Below, piece after piece: positions 35,748 through 44,604 of a stretch of 64,000 bases of DNA. A program made the position numbers and the translations under genes. The notes beneath the pieces were generated by a model. The model was not told where the DNA came from, did no database searches, and was given only the letters and a program-made list of their open reading frames with translations. The DNA is taken from the NCBI RefSeq assembly GCF_009176305.1, contig NZ_BLAJ01000008.1, positions 62,001 to 126,000 on the forward strand, read 5' to 3'. This DNA is from Martinezella dioscoreae. GTDB taxonomy: Bacteria > Pseudomonadota > Alphaproteobacteria > Rhizobiales > Rhizobiaceae. The number at the start of each line of letters is the position of its first letter. The stretch's first letter is position 1.

Positions 35748-36737
35748 ATGGTGCGCGCATTGGTGACTGGTGGTTGCGGTTTCGTGGGCCGGCATCTTGT
35801 CCGGCGGCTTCTTGCCGAGGGCTTGGATGTCGTCTGCGTCGATTCCCTGGTCGCGGGAACGGGCGCGCTGCATCCGGAACTGTGGCAGCGGCTTCGGCGT
35901 TCACGCTTCACCTTTTGCGAAGAGGATTGCCGGACGTTCTTCGCACGGCCTCCCGAACATTTCGACTATGTCTTCCATCTGGCCGCGCTCGTCGGCGGTC
36001 GCTTGACGCTCGAGACGCGCGCGCTCGACGTCGCCAAGGATCTGGCGGTCGATGCGGAACTGTGGCAATGGGCATCGCGAGCCAAACCCGGTTCGGTCAT
36101 ATTTTTCAGCTCCAGCGCGGCCTATCCGGTGTCGCTACAGACCGTCGCCAATCATCGGCTGCTGTCGGAGGAGATGATCAATTTCGACGCCGCCGTCGGT
36201 GTCCCCGATCTCAGCTATGGCTGGGCAAAATTGACCGGCGAATATCTGATGAAACTCTATGTCGAACGCTACGGCCGGCGGGCCATCGCCTACAGGCCGT
36301 TCAGCGGCTATGGCGAGGACCAGGATCTTGCCTATCCTTTCCCGGCGATCTGCCGCCGCTTGCTTGCGGAAAAGGGCGCGCCCGAGGTCTTCGTCTGGGG
36401 CTCGGGCCGTCAGTGCCGGGATTTTATCCACATCTCGGACTGCATCGACTTCATCTGGCGGACGAGGGAGCTGCTTCCAGACGGGGCAAGCCTCAATCTA
36501 TCGACCGGCACCGCGACTTCCTTCATCGAACTCGCCGAGACGATCAGTCGGCGGATCGGCTGGCAGCCGGTTGTCAGCGGGCGATCGAATCATCCGGAAG
36601 GTGTCTTTTACCGTTGCGGCGACACAGCCTTGCAACGCTCCTACGGACTGACCCCCACGGTCGGTCTGGAGGAGGGGATCGCACGCATGCTCGCATATCT
36701 TCAGGCCGAGCAGGCGTCATACGCAGTCGCCATCTGA
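35748..36737 (+). CDS. NAD-dependent sugar epimerase/dehydratase (extended SDR)
   Basis: 329 residues from ATG 35748 with GGGGGAGA upstream; an in-frame TTG at 35736 lies inside that site and is rejected. It has an NAD-binding TGGCGFVG motif at residues 7-14, FFSSSAAYP (120-127) and the catalytic Y157xxxK161 in SYGWAKLTGE. It falls in the nucleotide-sugar epimerase/dehydratase group (GalE, GDP-mannose 3,5-epimerase, RmlB relatives). The CRQCRDFIHISD-like substrate segment is present as GSGRQCRDFIHISD. It follows the GT4 gene and probably supplies an activated sugar for it. Confidence 0.88.
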   Translation: MVRALVTGGCGFVGRHLVRRLLAEGLDVVCVDSLVAGTGALHPELWQRLRRSRFTFCEEDCRTFFARPPEHFDYVFHLAALVGGRLTLETRALDVAKDLAVDAELWQWASRAKPGSVIFFSSSAAYPVSLQTVANHRLLSEEMINFDAAVGVPDLSYGWAKLTGEYLMKLYVERYGRRAIAYRPFSGYGEDQDLAYPFPAICRRLLAEKGAPEVFVWGSGRQCRDFIHISDCIDFIWRTRELLPDGASLNLSTGTATSFIELAETISRRIGWQPVVSGRSNHPEGVFYRCGDTALQRSYGLTPTVGLEEGIARMLAYLQAEQASYAVAI

Positions 36738-36914
36738 CCCCATCACCAATCATGGTTATCACGTCTCATCGACGAGGTCCGGGGCCGACCGGTTGCGCCC
36801 CCATCTAAATTCGGCGGCGCACCGATCGCTCCGGCCACGCGTCGCCACGCGTCAACTCGACCTCGGGATCATCCACCGATCTGAAGAACCGCGAAATAGT
36901 GCTTGCGCGTCTCT

Positions 36915-36936
36915 TATAATTAGGTAAGTTACCTAA
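36915..36936. promoter_or_regulatory. -10 box with abutting repressor-like palindrome
   Basis: TATAAT at 36915-36920 is followed directly by TTAGGTAA-G-TTACCTAA (36920-36936), a perfect dyad around one base, 17 bases before the kinase start. Position over a -10 box suggests a repressor operator for the kinase-ABC-SIS operon, most simply for the ROK repressor at its far end. Confidence 0.6.
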
Positions 36937-36953
36937 CAAATGGATCGGGACGC

Positions 36954-37907
36954 ATGATTGCTGGAATTGATATTGGTGGAACCAAAACGCAGCTCATCGC
37001 CGAGATGAATGGCGAAACCGTTGGCGAAAGAGTCGTCCACACGGCTGAATGGCGCGCTCGCGTCGATCATGATGCGGATGCGCGGGCCCTCGTTTCGCTG
37101 CTTGTGGCGACGACCGGAGCCATCCCAAAGATCACGGTCGTCGGCGCGCATGGCTGCGACAGCGACGAGGATCGGCTTGGGCTGCAAGCAAGGCTCGCCC
37201 GGCACTTGCCCGGCGCCGTGCTGGTCCTCAACGACTCCGAGCTGTTGCTGCCGGCGGCGGGCAAGTCGACTGGCATTTCCGTCATCAGCGGCACCGGTTC
37301 AATTGCGGTCTCGCGCGATGCCGCGCGCAGGATGATCGCATCCGGCGGGTGGGGGTGGTATCTGGGCGACGAAGGAAGCGCGAGCGGTCTTGTGCGGGAA
37401 GCGGCCCGGACCATCCGATTTGCGCTAGACCAGGGCCAACCGCTTGATCTCCTCGGTCGCAGCCTCATCGAGGCCCTTGCGATATCGTCGCCGATAGAGA
37501 TCGGGCGGGCGTTGGGCGAGATCGGATCGGCAGCCGGCATAGGCCGCTTCGCGCCGCTCGTATTCGAGGCGGCGGATGCCGGTTCGCGATATGCCAACAA
37601 GGTCATCACGGAGGCGGGTGCCTCCCTTGCCAAGCTCACCGCGCAATTGCTGGAACGTGGCGCGCCGCGTGGCGATGTCGTTACCGGCGGCGGCGTCATT
37701 GCCCGTCAGCCGCGGCTTCTGGCGGCCTTCAAGACCGCCCTCAGTGACCGCTTGCCCGATCTGACGCTGACCCTTCTCGACGAGCCGCCGGTGGCGGGGG
37801 CATTGGTGCTCGCCCGCAAGCTCAGTCGTGGTGACCTGCCGGCCACCTTGCCGCCGCCGCATCTCGACGGCGAGCTGAAAACCGCTGATGATTGGAGAGC
37901 CGCATGA
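36954..37907 (+). CDS. BadF/BadG-type sugar kinase (N-acetylglucosamine kinase-like)
   Basis: 317 residues of the ASKHA fold. The phosphate-1 loop MIAGIDIGGTKTQLIAEM starts the protein, phosphate 2 is SVISGTGSIAVS around residue 108, and GWGWYLGDEGSASGLVREA is the BadF/NAGK signature. Homologues phosphorylate N-acetylglucosamine, glucosamine or related sugars with ATP. It heads an operon with an amino-acid-type ABC importer and a SIS-domain protein, so it should phosphorylate the imported amino-sugar-like compound. The next gene overlaps its stop as ATGA. A palindrome over the promoter suggests repression. Confidence 0.87.
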   Translation: MIAGIDIGGTKTQLIAEMNGETVGERVVHTAEWRARVDHDADARALVSLLVATTGAIPKITVVGAHGCDSDEDRLGLQARLARHLPGAVLVLNDSELLLPAAGKSTGISVISGTGSIAVSRDAARRMIASGGWGWYLGDEGSASGLVREAARTIRFALDQGQPLDLLGRSLIEALAISSPIEIGRALGEIGSAAGIGRFAPLVFEAADAGSRYANKVITEAGASLAKLTAQLLERGAPRGDVVTGGGVIARQPRLLAAFKTALSDRLPDLTLTLLDEPPVAGALVLARKLSRGDLPATLPPPHLDGELKTADDWRAA

Positions 37908-38770
37908 CCTCCCGGAAGATCATTCCCGCACGAAACTGGGGGCAGAGATTGATCGCGGTCGTGCTGATCGCTGTCGTCGTATTGCTGGCGTTCATGGTCG
38001 CCACCAGCCGTCACATCGCCTGGTCGGCCATACCGCAATATATCTTCGACGAGACGATCCTGGATGGGGTCAAGCTGACCATCCTGTTCACCGTCTTGTC
38101 GATGATCATCAGCATCGTTGCCGGCGCCATCCTTGCCACGATGCGGCTCGCGTCCAATCCGGTGCTGTCCGGTTTCGCGAGCCTCTATATCTGGTTCTTC
38201 CGCGGCACGCCGCTGCTGGTTCAGATCATCTTCTGGTTCAACATCCAGCTCTTCATACCGAGTATCGATGTCGGATCGATTCATATCGACACCAACTCGA
38301 TCGTCACGGCTTTCGTCGCGGCGCTTCTTGCCCTCAGCCTCAATGAGGCGGCCTATATGGCGGAGATCATTCGCGGCGGACTGCTCGCCGTCGATAGCGG
38401 CCAGCATGAGGCCGCCAAGGCGCTCGGTTATACGCCCGCCCAATCGATGCTGCGCATCATCTTTCCCCAGGCGCTTCGCGTCATCATCCCTCCGATCGGC
38501 AACCAAACGATCTCGATGCTGAAGACGACCTCACTCGTCTCCGTCGTTGCGGCCCAGGACCTGCTGACGCGCGCGCAGAACATCTATGCCAGGAACTTCC
38601 TGATCATCGAACTGCTGATCGTTGCCAGCATCTGGTACCTCGTGATGACCACGATCGCCTCCGCCATCCAGCTCGTCATCGAGAGCCGGCTTGGAAAATC
38701 CACGAACCAGGCGCCTGGCCTCCTGCAAGGCGCCCTGCGCCTCATGGGCGCGGAAGGGAGAAACGGATGA
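37904..38770 (+). CDS. Polar amino-acid-type ABC transporter permease (HisM-like)
   Basis: 288 residues from ATG 37904 with GGAGAG upstream, overlapping the kinase stop. Hydrophobic helices flank the PAAT signature (GVKLTILFTVLSMIISIVAG, WFFRGTPLLVQIIFWF) and the EAA loop is AVDSGQHEAAKALGYTPAQS. At 288 residues it is a single permease that must work as a homodimer. PAAT permeases import polar amino acids, opines and amino-acid conjugates. Its company of sugar enzymes is atypical for a plain amino-acid importer. Confidence 0.92.
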   Translation: MTSRKIIPARNWGQRLIAVVLIAVVVLLAFMVATSRHIAWSAIPQYIFDETILDGVKLTILFTVLSMIISIVAGAILATMRLASNPVLSGFASLYIWFFRGTPLLVQIIFWFNIQLFIPSIDVGSIHIDTNSIVTAFVAALLALSLNEAAYMAEIIRGGLLAVDSGQHEAAKALGYTPAQSMLRIIFPQALRVIIPPIGNQTISMLKTTSLVSVVAAQDLLTRAQNIYARNFLIIELLIVASIWYLVMTTIASAIQLVIESRLGKSTNQAPGLLQGALRLMGAEGRNG

Positions 38771-39555
38771 GTGCTCCTGCAACATCGTCCTCGGCAAGGG
38801 CCCTCGTCGAGGCGATCGACGTCCACAAATCCTTCGGTTCGCTCGAAGTGCTGAAGGGCATCAATCTCTCCGTCGACAAGGGCGAGGTCGTCTGCCTGCT
38901 CGGTCCCTCGGGAAGCGGGAAATCGACCTTCCTCAGATGCATCAACCACCTGGAGCGAATGACGGCGGGCCGCATTCTCGTCGACGGGCAGTTGATCGGC
39001 TATCACGAGCGCGGCGATGCCCTGCACGAGATGAGCGGCAAGGAGCTGGCCGTGCAGCGGCGCGACATCGGCATGGTGTTTCAGCGCTTCAATCTTTTCG
39101 CTCACCAGGACGTGCTGACGAACATTTCGCAGCCGCCGATGCTCAATCGCGGCAAGTCGCGCGAGGAGGCTCTGGCCCGGGCGCGGGAGCTCCTGAAGAT
39201 GGTCGATCTCGAAGGCCGCGGCAGCGCCTATCCCTATCAGCTCTCCGGCGGCCAGCAGCAGCGCGTGGCGATCGCCCGGGCATTGGCGATGAGCCCGAAG
39301 CTGATGCTTTTCGACGAGCCGACATCCGCGCTCGATCCCGAACTCGTCGGCGAGGTGCTGAACGTGATGCGCAAGCTCGCGGCGGACGGCATGACGATGA
39401 TCGTGGTGACGCATGAGCTTTCCTTCGCCCGCGACGTCGCCGACCGTATCGTATTCATGGATCAGGGTGTCGTCGTCGAGGAAGGGCCGGCGCGCGACGT
39501 GCTCGACAATCCGCGGCAGGAAAGAACCCAGGCGTTTTTGAGACGGATGCACTGA
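38767..39555 (+). CDS. Polar amino-acid-type ABC transporter ATPase (HisP/GlnQ-like)
   Basis: 262 residues. Walker A GPSGSGKST (residues 49-57), signature LSGGQQQR, Walker B LMLFDEPTSALD and the switch histidine in VVTHELSFARDVADR are all present. The insert QLIGYHERGDALHEMSGKE is of the type seen in the glutamine/histidine importer ATPases. The start overlaps the permease stop as ATGA. It powers the PAAT permease. Confidence 0.94.
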   Translation: MSAPATSSSARALVEAIDVHKSFGSLEVLKGINLSVDKGEVVCLLGPSGSGKSTFLRCINHLERMTAGRILVDGQLIGYHERGDALHEMSGKELAVQRRDIGMVFQRFNLFAHQDVLTNISQPPMLNRGKSREEALARARELLKMVDLEGRGSAYPYQLSGGQQQRVAIARALAMSPKLMLFDEPTSALDPELVGEVLNVMRKLAADGMTMIVVTHELSFARDVADRIVFMDQGVVVEEGPARDVLDNPRQERTQAFLRRMH

Positions 39556-39618
39556 CTGGCAGGCACCGCGACAAGGCCGCACGTCCTTCACGTGCACGAG
39601 CAAAAAAGGGGAATGACA

Positions 39619-40509
39619 ATGACAGGGAAGACAAAGCTGACAATCACCTTCGCCTTGGCGACCATGCTCGCGAGCTCCACGGCCTGGGGCGCGGGCGTCG
39701 ACCAGAAACTGCACGCCATGCTGCCCGAAAAGATCCAGTCCTCGGGGGAGATCAAGGTCGGGACGGAACCGCAGACACCGCCCTACGATTTCTACGGCGA
39801 GGACAATAAGACGATCATCGGCCTCGAACGCGATCTTCGCGACGAGATGGGCGCGCGTCTCGGCGTTAGGTTTACCGACGTGCCGGCGCAGTTCGCCAGC
39901 ATCATCCCCGGCATCCAGGCCGGCCGTTTCGATATGGGCATGTCCGCCTTCGGCGATTTTGCCGAGCGCGAGAAGATCGTCGATGTCGTCAACTACATGC
40001 TCGAGGGCACCAGCATCATCGTGCTGGAGGGCAATCCGAAGGGCGTGCACAAGCTGAAGGACGCCTGTGGGCTCAATGCCGGCGCGGTCCAAGGCTCGAT
40101 CCCGCTTCAGCTCCTGGACAAGCAGAAGACGCTTTGCCCGGCCGATAAGCCGCTCAACGTCATGCAGTTTCCCTCGAACGACCAGATCAAGATCGCGCTG
40201 CAGAGCGGTCGCGTCGATCTTTCCATGGATACGACGGGCGTCGCGGCCTACAGCCTCCAGCATCAGCCGGCGGGTAACAAGAAACTGGAGCTCGTGACCG
40301 GTGCCCAATATGCGGTGGGCTACCAGGCAATGCTCGTCGGCAAGGATGATCCGAAGCTGCGCGATGCGCTGGCGGCCACCATGCAGTCGATGATCGACGA
40401 CGGCTCCTATGCCAAGATCTTCGAGAAATGGGGCCTTGGCGAGAACAAACTCGACAAGGTCACCATCAACGATGCGGCGCGCTTCGCCGACTACATGAAG
40501 CTGGATTGA
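39619..40509 (+). CDS. PAAT-type ABC transporter substrate-binding protein
   Basis: 296 residues from ATG 39619, with AAGGGGAA at the right distance; ATG 39613 is too close to it. Residues 1-24 are a Sec signal (LTITFALATMLASSTAWGA). The mature protein is a family 3 solute-binding fold: IKVGTEPQTPPYDFYGEDNK, then LERDLRDEMGARLGVRFTDV and GRFDMGMSAFGDFAEREKIV. The usual ligand Arg before Asp in family 3 (RxxD-type contacts) is not obvious at the second site. Ligand is an amino acid or amino-acid-like conjugate. A perfect hairpin follows, then the SIS-domain gene. Confidence 0.9.
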   Translation: MTGKTKLTITFALATMLASSTAWGAGVDQKLHAMLPEKIQSSGEIKVGTEPQTPPYDFYGEDNKTIIGLERDLRDEMGARLGVRFTDVPAQFASIIPGIQAGRFDMGMSAFGDFAEREKIVDVVNYMLEGTSIIVLEGNPKGVHKLKDACGLNAGAVQGSIPLQLLDKQKTLCPADKPLNVMQFPSNDQIKIALQSGRVDLSMDTTGVAAYSLQHQPAGNKKLELVTGAQYAVGYQAMLVGKDDPKLRDALAATMQSMIDDGSYAKIFEKWGLGENKLDKVTINDAARFADYMKLD

Positions 40510-40525
40510 GATCGGCCAATCCTCA

Positions 40526-40550
40526 GGCGGCCGCTACTTACGCGGCCGCC
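40526..40550 (+). terminator. Intercistronic hairpin after the PAAT binding protein gene
   Basis: GGCGGCCGC (40526-40534) and GCGGCCGCC (40542-40550) form a perfect 9-bp stem with a 7-base loop, 16 bases after the stop and before the SIS-domain gene. No T-run follows, so read-through with mRNA protection is more likely than full stop. Confidence 0.6.
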
Positions 40551-40577
40551 ATTCCTTGTAACGAAATGGGAATGATC

Positions 40578-41585
40578 ATGACAGACAGAGTGCCTTACCG
40601 CGAAGCGATCGCATTGCAGCCCGCTGCCCTCAATACCTGCTTCAATACCGTCTCCAAACGGCTCGAAACGCTCGACCTGGAGCCGGTAAGGCGTGGACCG
40701 ACGGTCCTCGTCGGGATCGGCGCCAGCCTCTATGCGGCCGTCGTCGCCGCCGCGCAGATGCGCGCGCAGGGCCTACGCGCCTTCGCCCTGCCGGGTACCG
40801 ATCTCCATGACCCATCCGTCGATGCCGGCGAGGCCTATATCGCTTTTTCCGCCTCCGGCCGCAGCGAAGAGCCGGCGCGCGCGATGGAGCTCCGTCCCAA
40901 CGCCCATTCCTATGGTATCGCCAAGGCGGACTGCACGCCGATTTCGCGGGTCGTGAAGCATATGATCGCAACCGAGAGCGGCGCGGATAGCGGTCCGAAT
41001 ACGACAAGTTATCTCGGATCGCTTCTGAGCGCGGCCTTGCTCATCGACAAGGCCGGTCGCCCGTCCGGCGCGAATTGGCGGGAGCTTTCAGGTCGCGCCG
41101 AGGCCGTATTAACCGAAACGCGCGCCCAGGCCGACAAGGGAGCCAAGTTGCTGGCCGGCAAGACGTCAATCGATTGCGTTGGTGCGGGCACGGCACTCGG
41201 CACGGCCGGCTATGCCGCGCTCCTGATCCGCGAGGCCGCGCGCGTCGCCGCCCAGGATTGGGATACGCTGAACTTTCTCCATGGGCCGATGGAGCCGAAC
41301 GACAGGGATAGCGGCGTGCTGTTGTTCGGCAACGGTCGCGAGGTGAAGCTGGCGCGCGATCTCGCCGGCTTCGGCATTCCCTCCGTCCTCGTCACCGCGC
41401 GGACCGATATCGCGGATGCCGACAATCTCGTCGTCATCCATGTGCCGGCCTTCTCCGAAGGCATTGGCGATGCCATTCTGCAGGCAATTCCCGCGCAGTT
41501 GCTGATCGCGACGCTCTCGGAGGATGCCGGCCTGCCGGTCTGCGAATTCCGCTACCGTCAGACCGATACCAAACGCGACATGTGA
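40578..41585 (+). CDS. SIS-domain sugar isomerase/deglycase-like protein
   Basis: 335 residues from ATG 40578; ATG 40572 and 40566 are alternatives. Two SIS (phosphosugar-binding) domains are seen: GPTVLVGIGASLYAAVVAAA with IAFSASGRSEEPARAM, and SIDCVGAGTALGTAGYAALL with NFLHGPMEPNDRDSGV. This layout matches the isomerase half of GlmS and its relatives AgaS, GlmD and FrlB, which deaminate amino-sugar phosphates or cleave fructosyl-amine 6-phosphates. In this operon it should act on the product of the kinase. It is convergent with the ROK gene, 5 bases apart. Confidence 0.85.
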   Translation: MTDRVPYREAIALQPAALNTCFNTVSKRLETLDLEPVRRGPTVLVGIGASLYAAVVAAAQMRAQGLRAFALPGTDLHDPSVDAGEAYIAFSASGRSEEPARAMELRPNAHSYGIAKADCTPISRVVKHMIATESGADSGPNTTSYLGSLLSAALLIDKAGRPSGANWRELSGRAEAVLTETRAQADKGAKLLAGKTSIDCVGAGTALGTAGYAALLIREAARVAAQDWDTLNFLHGPMEPNDRDSGVLLFGNGREVKLARDLAGFGIPSVLVTARTDIADADNLVVIHVPAFSEGIGDAILQAIPAQLLIATLSEDAGLPVCEFRYRQTDTKRDM

Positions 41586-41590
41586 ACCTC

Positions 41591-42802
41591 TCAGATGCTG
41601 ATGCGACCCACGGTCAGCGCATTCGGATAAAGGAAGGCGGCCTTGCCTTCCTCTCCTAAAAGTCTCGCCATGGCGAAGTCGATGGCGAGGCGCACGGCGC
41701 CAAGAACGGTCGCCTGGTTCGATAGCTGGCCATTGACCACTTCCACAGGCCAGCACAATTCCCTCACCACATCCCTCACGCCCGGCAGCAATTGCGGGTT
41801 CTGCCCGACGCCGCCGCCAAGCACGATCAGTTGCGGATCGAGCACGCTGACGCAGGCGGCGGCCAGGTTTCCGACATCGCGGGCGTGCTGCTCGACAATG
41901 GCGCGCGCCGTGCGGGATTGTTCCATGCGGGCAAAAAGCTCGCTGGTGCTTTTCGGCGGCGCACCTTCGTTTTCGGGCCAATCTAGCGCCGCGCGCTCGA
42001 GAAGGGCCGTGGATCCCATATAGGTTTCCACTTGCTGCCATTTCGGCCGCTCATGTTGCGACCACGGAAAGGGCAGGTGGCCGATTTCGCCGGCGCCACC
42101 CTTAAAGCCCCGGAAAAGCCGGCCGTCCAGCACGATGCCCATGCCGGTCTTCACGCCGATCTGCATGTAGATCGCGAAGGAATACTGTTTTGCCGATCCT
42201 TCGTGATATTCGGCAAGGGCAGCGCAGTTGACGTTGTTTTCAAGCAATACGGGCGCGGCGTAGATGGCCTGAAAATGTTCCAGAACGGGTATCAAGGTTT
42301 CGCGGCCAGACATTCTCTCCAGCGATGCGGAAATGATGTTCGGCAGGGCGATCGCGATTGCGCGCAACGGCGTCGATCGTGCTTCGAACTGGGAAAGCAA
42401 TCGTGCGACGACATCTTCTATCAGACGAAACCGTTCATCGGCGGATTTGTCGACAAGCGGCATTTCGACGGTCGCGAGTGTTGTCCCGTCGAGGCCGCGG
42501 GCAATGGCGTTGATATGGGTCGTGCCGCAATCGACGCCGACGACGAAGCCCGCCTTTGGTCCTAGACCGTAGGTGACGGAGGTTCGTCCGATCGAGCCAC
42601 GATTGATGCCGACCGGCGCGAGCAGGTCGTGCCGTTCAAGTTCGCTGACGGCCGCCGACATGGTGGGTTTCGAAAACATCAGCGCCGCGCTTAATTGCGG
42701 TCTGGTCGCGGGGCCGCTGCTCGCGATGGTTCGCAGCACCGCCCGCGCGCTCTCCGTCAACGGCGGCGCGTCAATTCCGGTCTGTTGCCAAGCTGTACTC
42801 AA
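41591..42802 (-). CDS. ROK-family transcriptional repressor
   Basis: 403 residues. The N-terminal winged helix (residues 18-70, VLRTIASSGPATRPQLSAAL, FSKPTMSAAVSELERH) is followed by a ROK kinase-like domain (VVGVDCGTTHINAIARGL, GAGEIGHLPFPW). ROK regulators such as NagC/XylR bind sugars or their phosphates. It faces the kinase-ABC-SIS operon and is the obvious repressor of it, consistent with the palindrome over the operon promoter. The usual zinc ligands of ROK proteins are not seen clearly after the GEIGH motif. It may also regulate distant genes. Confidence 0.87.
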   Translation of the reverse strand: MSTAWQQTGIDAPPLTESARAVLRTIASSGPATRPQLSAALMFSKPTMSAAVSELERHDLLAPVGINRGSIGRTSVTYGLGPKAGFVVGVDCGTTHINAIARGLDGTTLATVEMPLVDKSADERFRLIEDVVARLLSQFEARSTPLRAIAIALPNIISASLERMSGRETLIPVLEHFQAIYAAPVLLENNVNCAALAEYHEGSAKQYSFAIYMQIGVKTGMGIVLDGRLFRGFKGGAGEIGHLPFPWSQHERPKWQQVETYMGSTALLERAALDWPENEGAPPKSTSELFARMEQSRTARAIVEQHARDVGNLAAACVSVLDPQLIVLGGGVGQNPQLLPGVRDVVRELCWPVEVVNGQLSNQATVLGAVRLAIDFAMARLLGEEGKAAFLYPNALTVGRISI

Positions 42803-42925
42803 AGGACACCCGGGGCAGTGAAGTCATTCGTAAAGCTCCCTTACCATCGGTGTCATGAAATTGACAGTCATATCCTATTGAAAAATATCGATTTGCTCGC
42901 ATGATCGCATGCGGATGCCTTTCTG

Positions 42926-43693
42926 TCAGATGGCGGTAAAGCCATTGTCGACGAAGAGGTGGATGCCGTTGACGAAGTTGGACTCGTCGGAGGCCAGATA
43001 GAGAGCGGCGCGTGCCACATCCTCGGGCTCGCCGATGCGCCCTTGCTGGGCCGCGATCGCCGCATCCGAGACATCGACGCCGAGAGCCTTCAGCTCCGCA
43101 ACCTCGCGCAGCCCGTGCGGCGTGCGGATGAAACCGGGACAGACGGCGTTGCAGCGGATATTGCGATCGCGGAATTCGACGGCGATGGCGCGGGCGAACA
43201 TATGCACCGCTCCCTTCGTCGTGTCATAGAGCACCTCCATCGGGGTCGCCGCGACGGCGGAGATCGACGAGGTGCAGACGATGGAGCCGCCGCCGGCGGC
43301 GATCATGCCCGGCAGCACCGCCTTGGTCATCAGGAACATCGAGCGGACGTTGACGCCGTGCAGCCACTCCCATTCCTCGAGCGTCGTTTCGAGGAATGGC
43401 TTGATGACGATGGTGCCGGCATGGTTGAACAGTACGGTGACGGCGCCAAAGCGGCCCTCGATGTCCTTGACCGCGGCATTGACGGCCGCTTCATCCGAAA
43501 CATCGGCAACCCAATGATCGGCGATGCCGCCGGCATCGCGGATTTCGCGCGCGGTCTGTGCCGCCGCATCGCCATTTCTGTCGATGATCGCGACCTTCGC
43601 GCCTTCGGCCGCGAAAAGGCGGGAGGCCGCACCGCCCATGCCGGTGGCGCCGCCCGAAATGATGGCGATCTTGCCCTTGAGCCTGTCTGTCAT
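42926..43693 (-). CDS. Short-chain dehydrogenase/reductase
   Basis: 255 residues from ATG 43693, with GGGGGAAC just upstream; ATG 43705 would add four residues. It is a classical SDR: cofactor motif GGATGMGG (residues 14-21), NHAG at 90-93, S143 in TSSISAV, and Y156xxxK160 in YDTTKGA. The aspartate D38 after the second strand (AIIDRNGD) points to NAD rather than NADP. The C-terminal NGIHLFVDNGFTAI is usual for the 3-oxoacyl-ACP-reductase-like group. It stands alone between the ROK gene and the iron importer. Substrate unknown. Confidence 0.87.
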   Translation of the reverse strand: MTDRLKGKIAIISGGATGMGGAASRLFAAEGAKVAIIDRNGDAAAQTAREIRDAGGIADHWVADVSDEAAVNAAVKDIEGRFGAVTVLFNHAGTIVIKPFLETTLEEWEWLHGVNVRSMFLMTKAVLPGMIAAGGGSIVCTSSISAVAATPMEVLYDTTKGAVHMFARAIAVEFRDRNIRCNAVCPGFIRTPHGLREVAELKALGVDVSDAAIAAQQGRIGEPEDVARAALYLASDESNFVNGIHLFVDNGFTAI

Positions 43694-43842
43694 GTGTTCC
43701 CCCATCCGCCGCGTGTCCAGGACCGGCGCCTTGCGATCTTCTTGCGATGCCCTTCGAAACGCTCGAGCCTGCCGAGCTTATCGCGAAAGATGCGCTCGGT
43801 TCCATGGTGAGGCAAGGGCAATCAGGGGCGTTCCGGATTTCC

Positions 43843-44604
43843 TCATCGCAGATAGTGAATATGCGGCCGGGGTTGGTGAGGAGAGGCTTCGATCCTTGCC
43901 TCGACAGCAAAGACGGTTCTCAGCAGATCTTCGGTCAGCACGGCTTCCGGGGTGCCGGAGGCGACTATCCTGCCTTGCTGCATGACAATCAATTCATCGC
44001 AGAACATGGCGGCATGATTGAGATCGTGAAGAGCGATGATGCTGGTGACCGGCAGGCCGGCGACCAGCCGCATCAGGCTGATCTGATGCTGGATATCGAG
44101 GTGGTTGGTCGGCTCGTCGAGGATCAGTTCCTTCGGCGCCTGTGCCAAGGCGCGTGCGATGTGGGCGCGCTGCTTTTCGCCACCCGACAGGCTCTGCCAT
44201 CGGTCGTTGCGTTTTGCCCTCATGCCGGCGCGTGCGAGAGCATCTTCGACCGCCTCGTCTTCTGCCGACGTCCAGCCGGAAAACATCGAGCGATGCGGAA
44301 ACCGGCCGAGCCTCACGACATCGATGACCTTGAGATTGGCGTTGGTGGTGCTGTGCTGCTCAACGAAGGCGATGCGCCTTGCGATCGAACGGCGGGACAT
44401 CCGTCGCAGATCCTTCTGTTCGAGCGTGATGCGACCGGAATTCGGCCGTTTCAAGCCGGCAAGCAGACGCAGGAGCGAGGTCTTGCCGGAGCCGTTCGGT
44501 CCAAGCAGGCCGAGCATCTTGCCCGCGGGCGCCTCAAAGGAGACCCCGTCGAGTACGGTCTTTGTGCCGATTTTCCAGATGACGTTGTCGGCCTTGATGC
44601 TCAT
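43843..44604 (-). CDS. Iron-siderophore ABC transporter ATPase (FecE-like)
   Basis: 253 residues from ATG 44604, overlapping the permease stop by 4 bases; the same frame stays open further upstream without coding sense. Walker A GPNGSGKTS, signature LSGGEKQR, Walker B LILDEPTNHLD and the switch H in IALHDLNHA are all intact. It is the last gene of a binding protein-permease-ATPase operon for Fe(III)-siderophore or similar chelates. The small size and RIAFVEQHSTTNANLKVIDV are standard for FepC/FecE types. Confidence 0.92.
   Translation of the reverse strand: MSIKADNVIWKIGTKTVLDGVSFEAPAGKMLGLLGPNGSGKTSLLRLLAGLKRPNSGRITLEQKDLRRMSRRSIARRIAFVEQHSTTNANLKVIDVVRLGRFPHRSMFSGWTSAEDEAVEDALARAGMRAKRNDRWQSLSGGEKQRAHIARALAQAPKELILDEPTNHLDIQHQISLMRLVAGLPVTSIIALHDLNHAAMFCDELIVMQQGRIVASGTPEAVLTEDLLRTVFAVEARIEASPHQPRPHIHYLR

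Noticed and set aside
38584..40308. A 574-codon minus-strand frame opposite the amino-acid-type ABC genes
   Set aside because: It covers the permease, ATPase and binding-protein genes, all with strong motifs; its own translation has no domain and the composition of a shadow.
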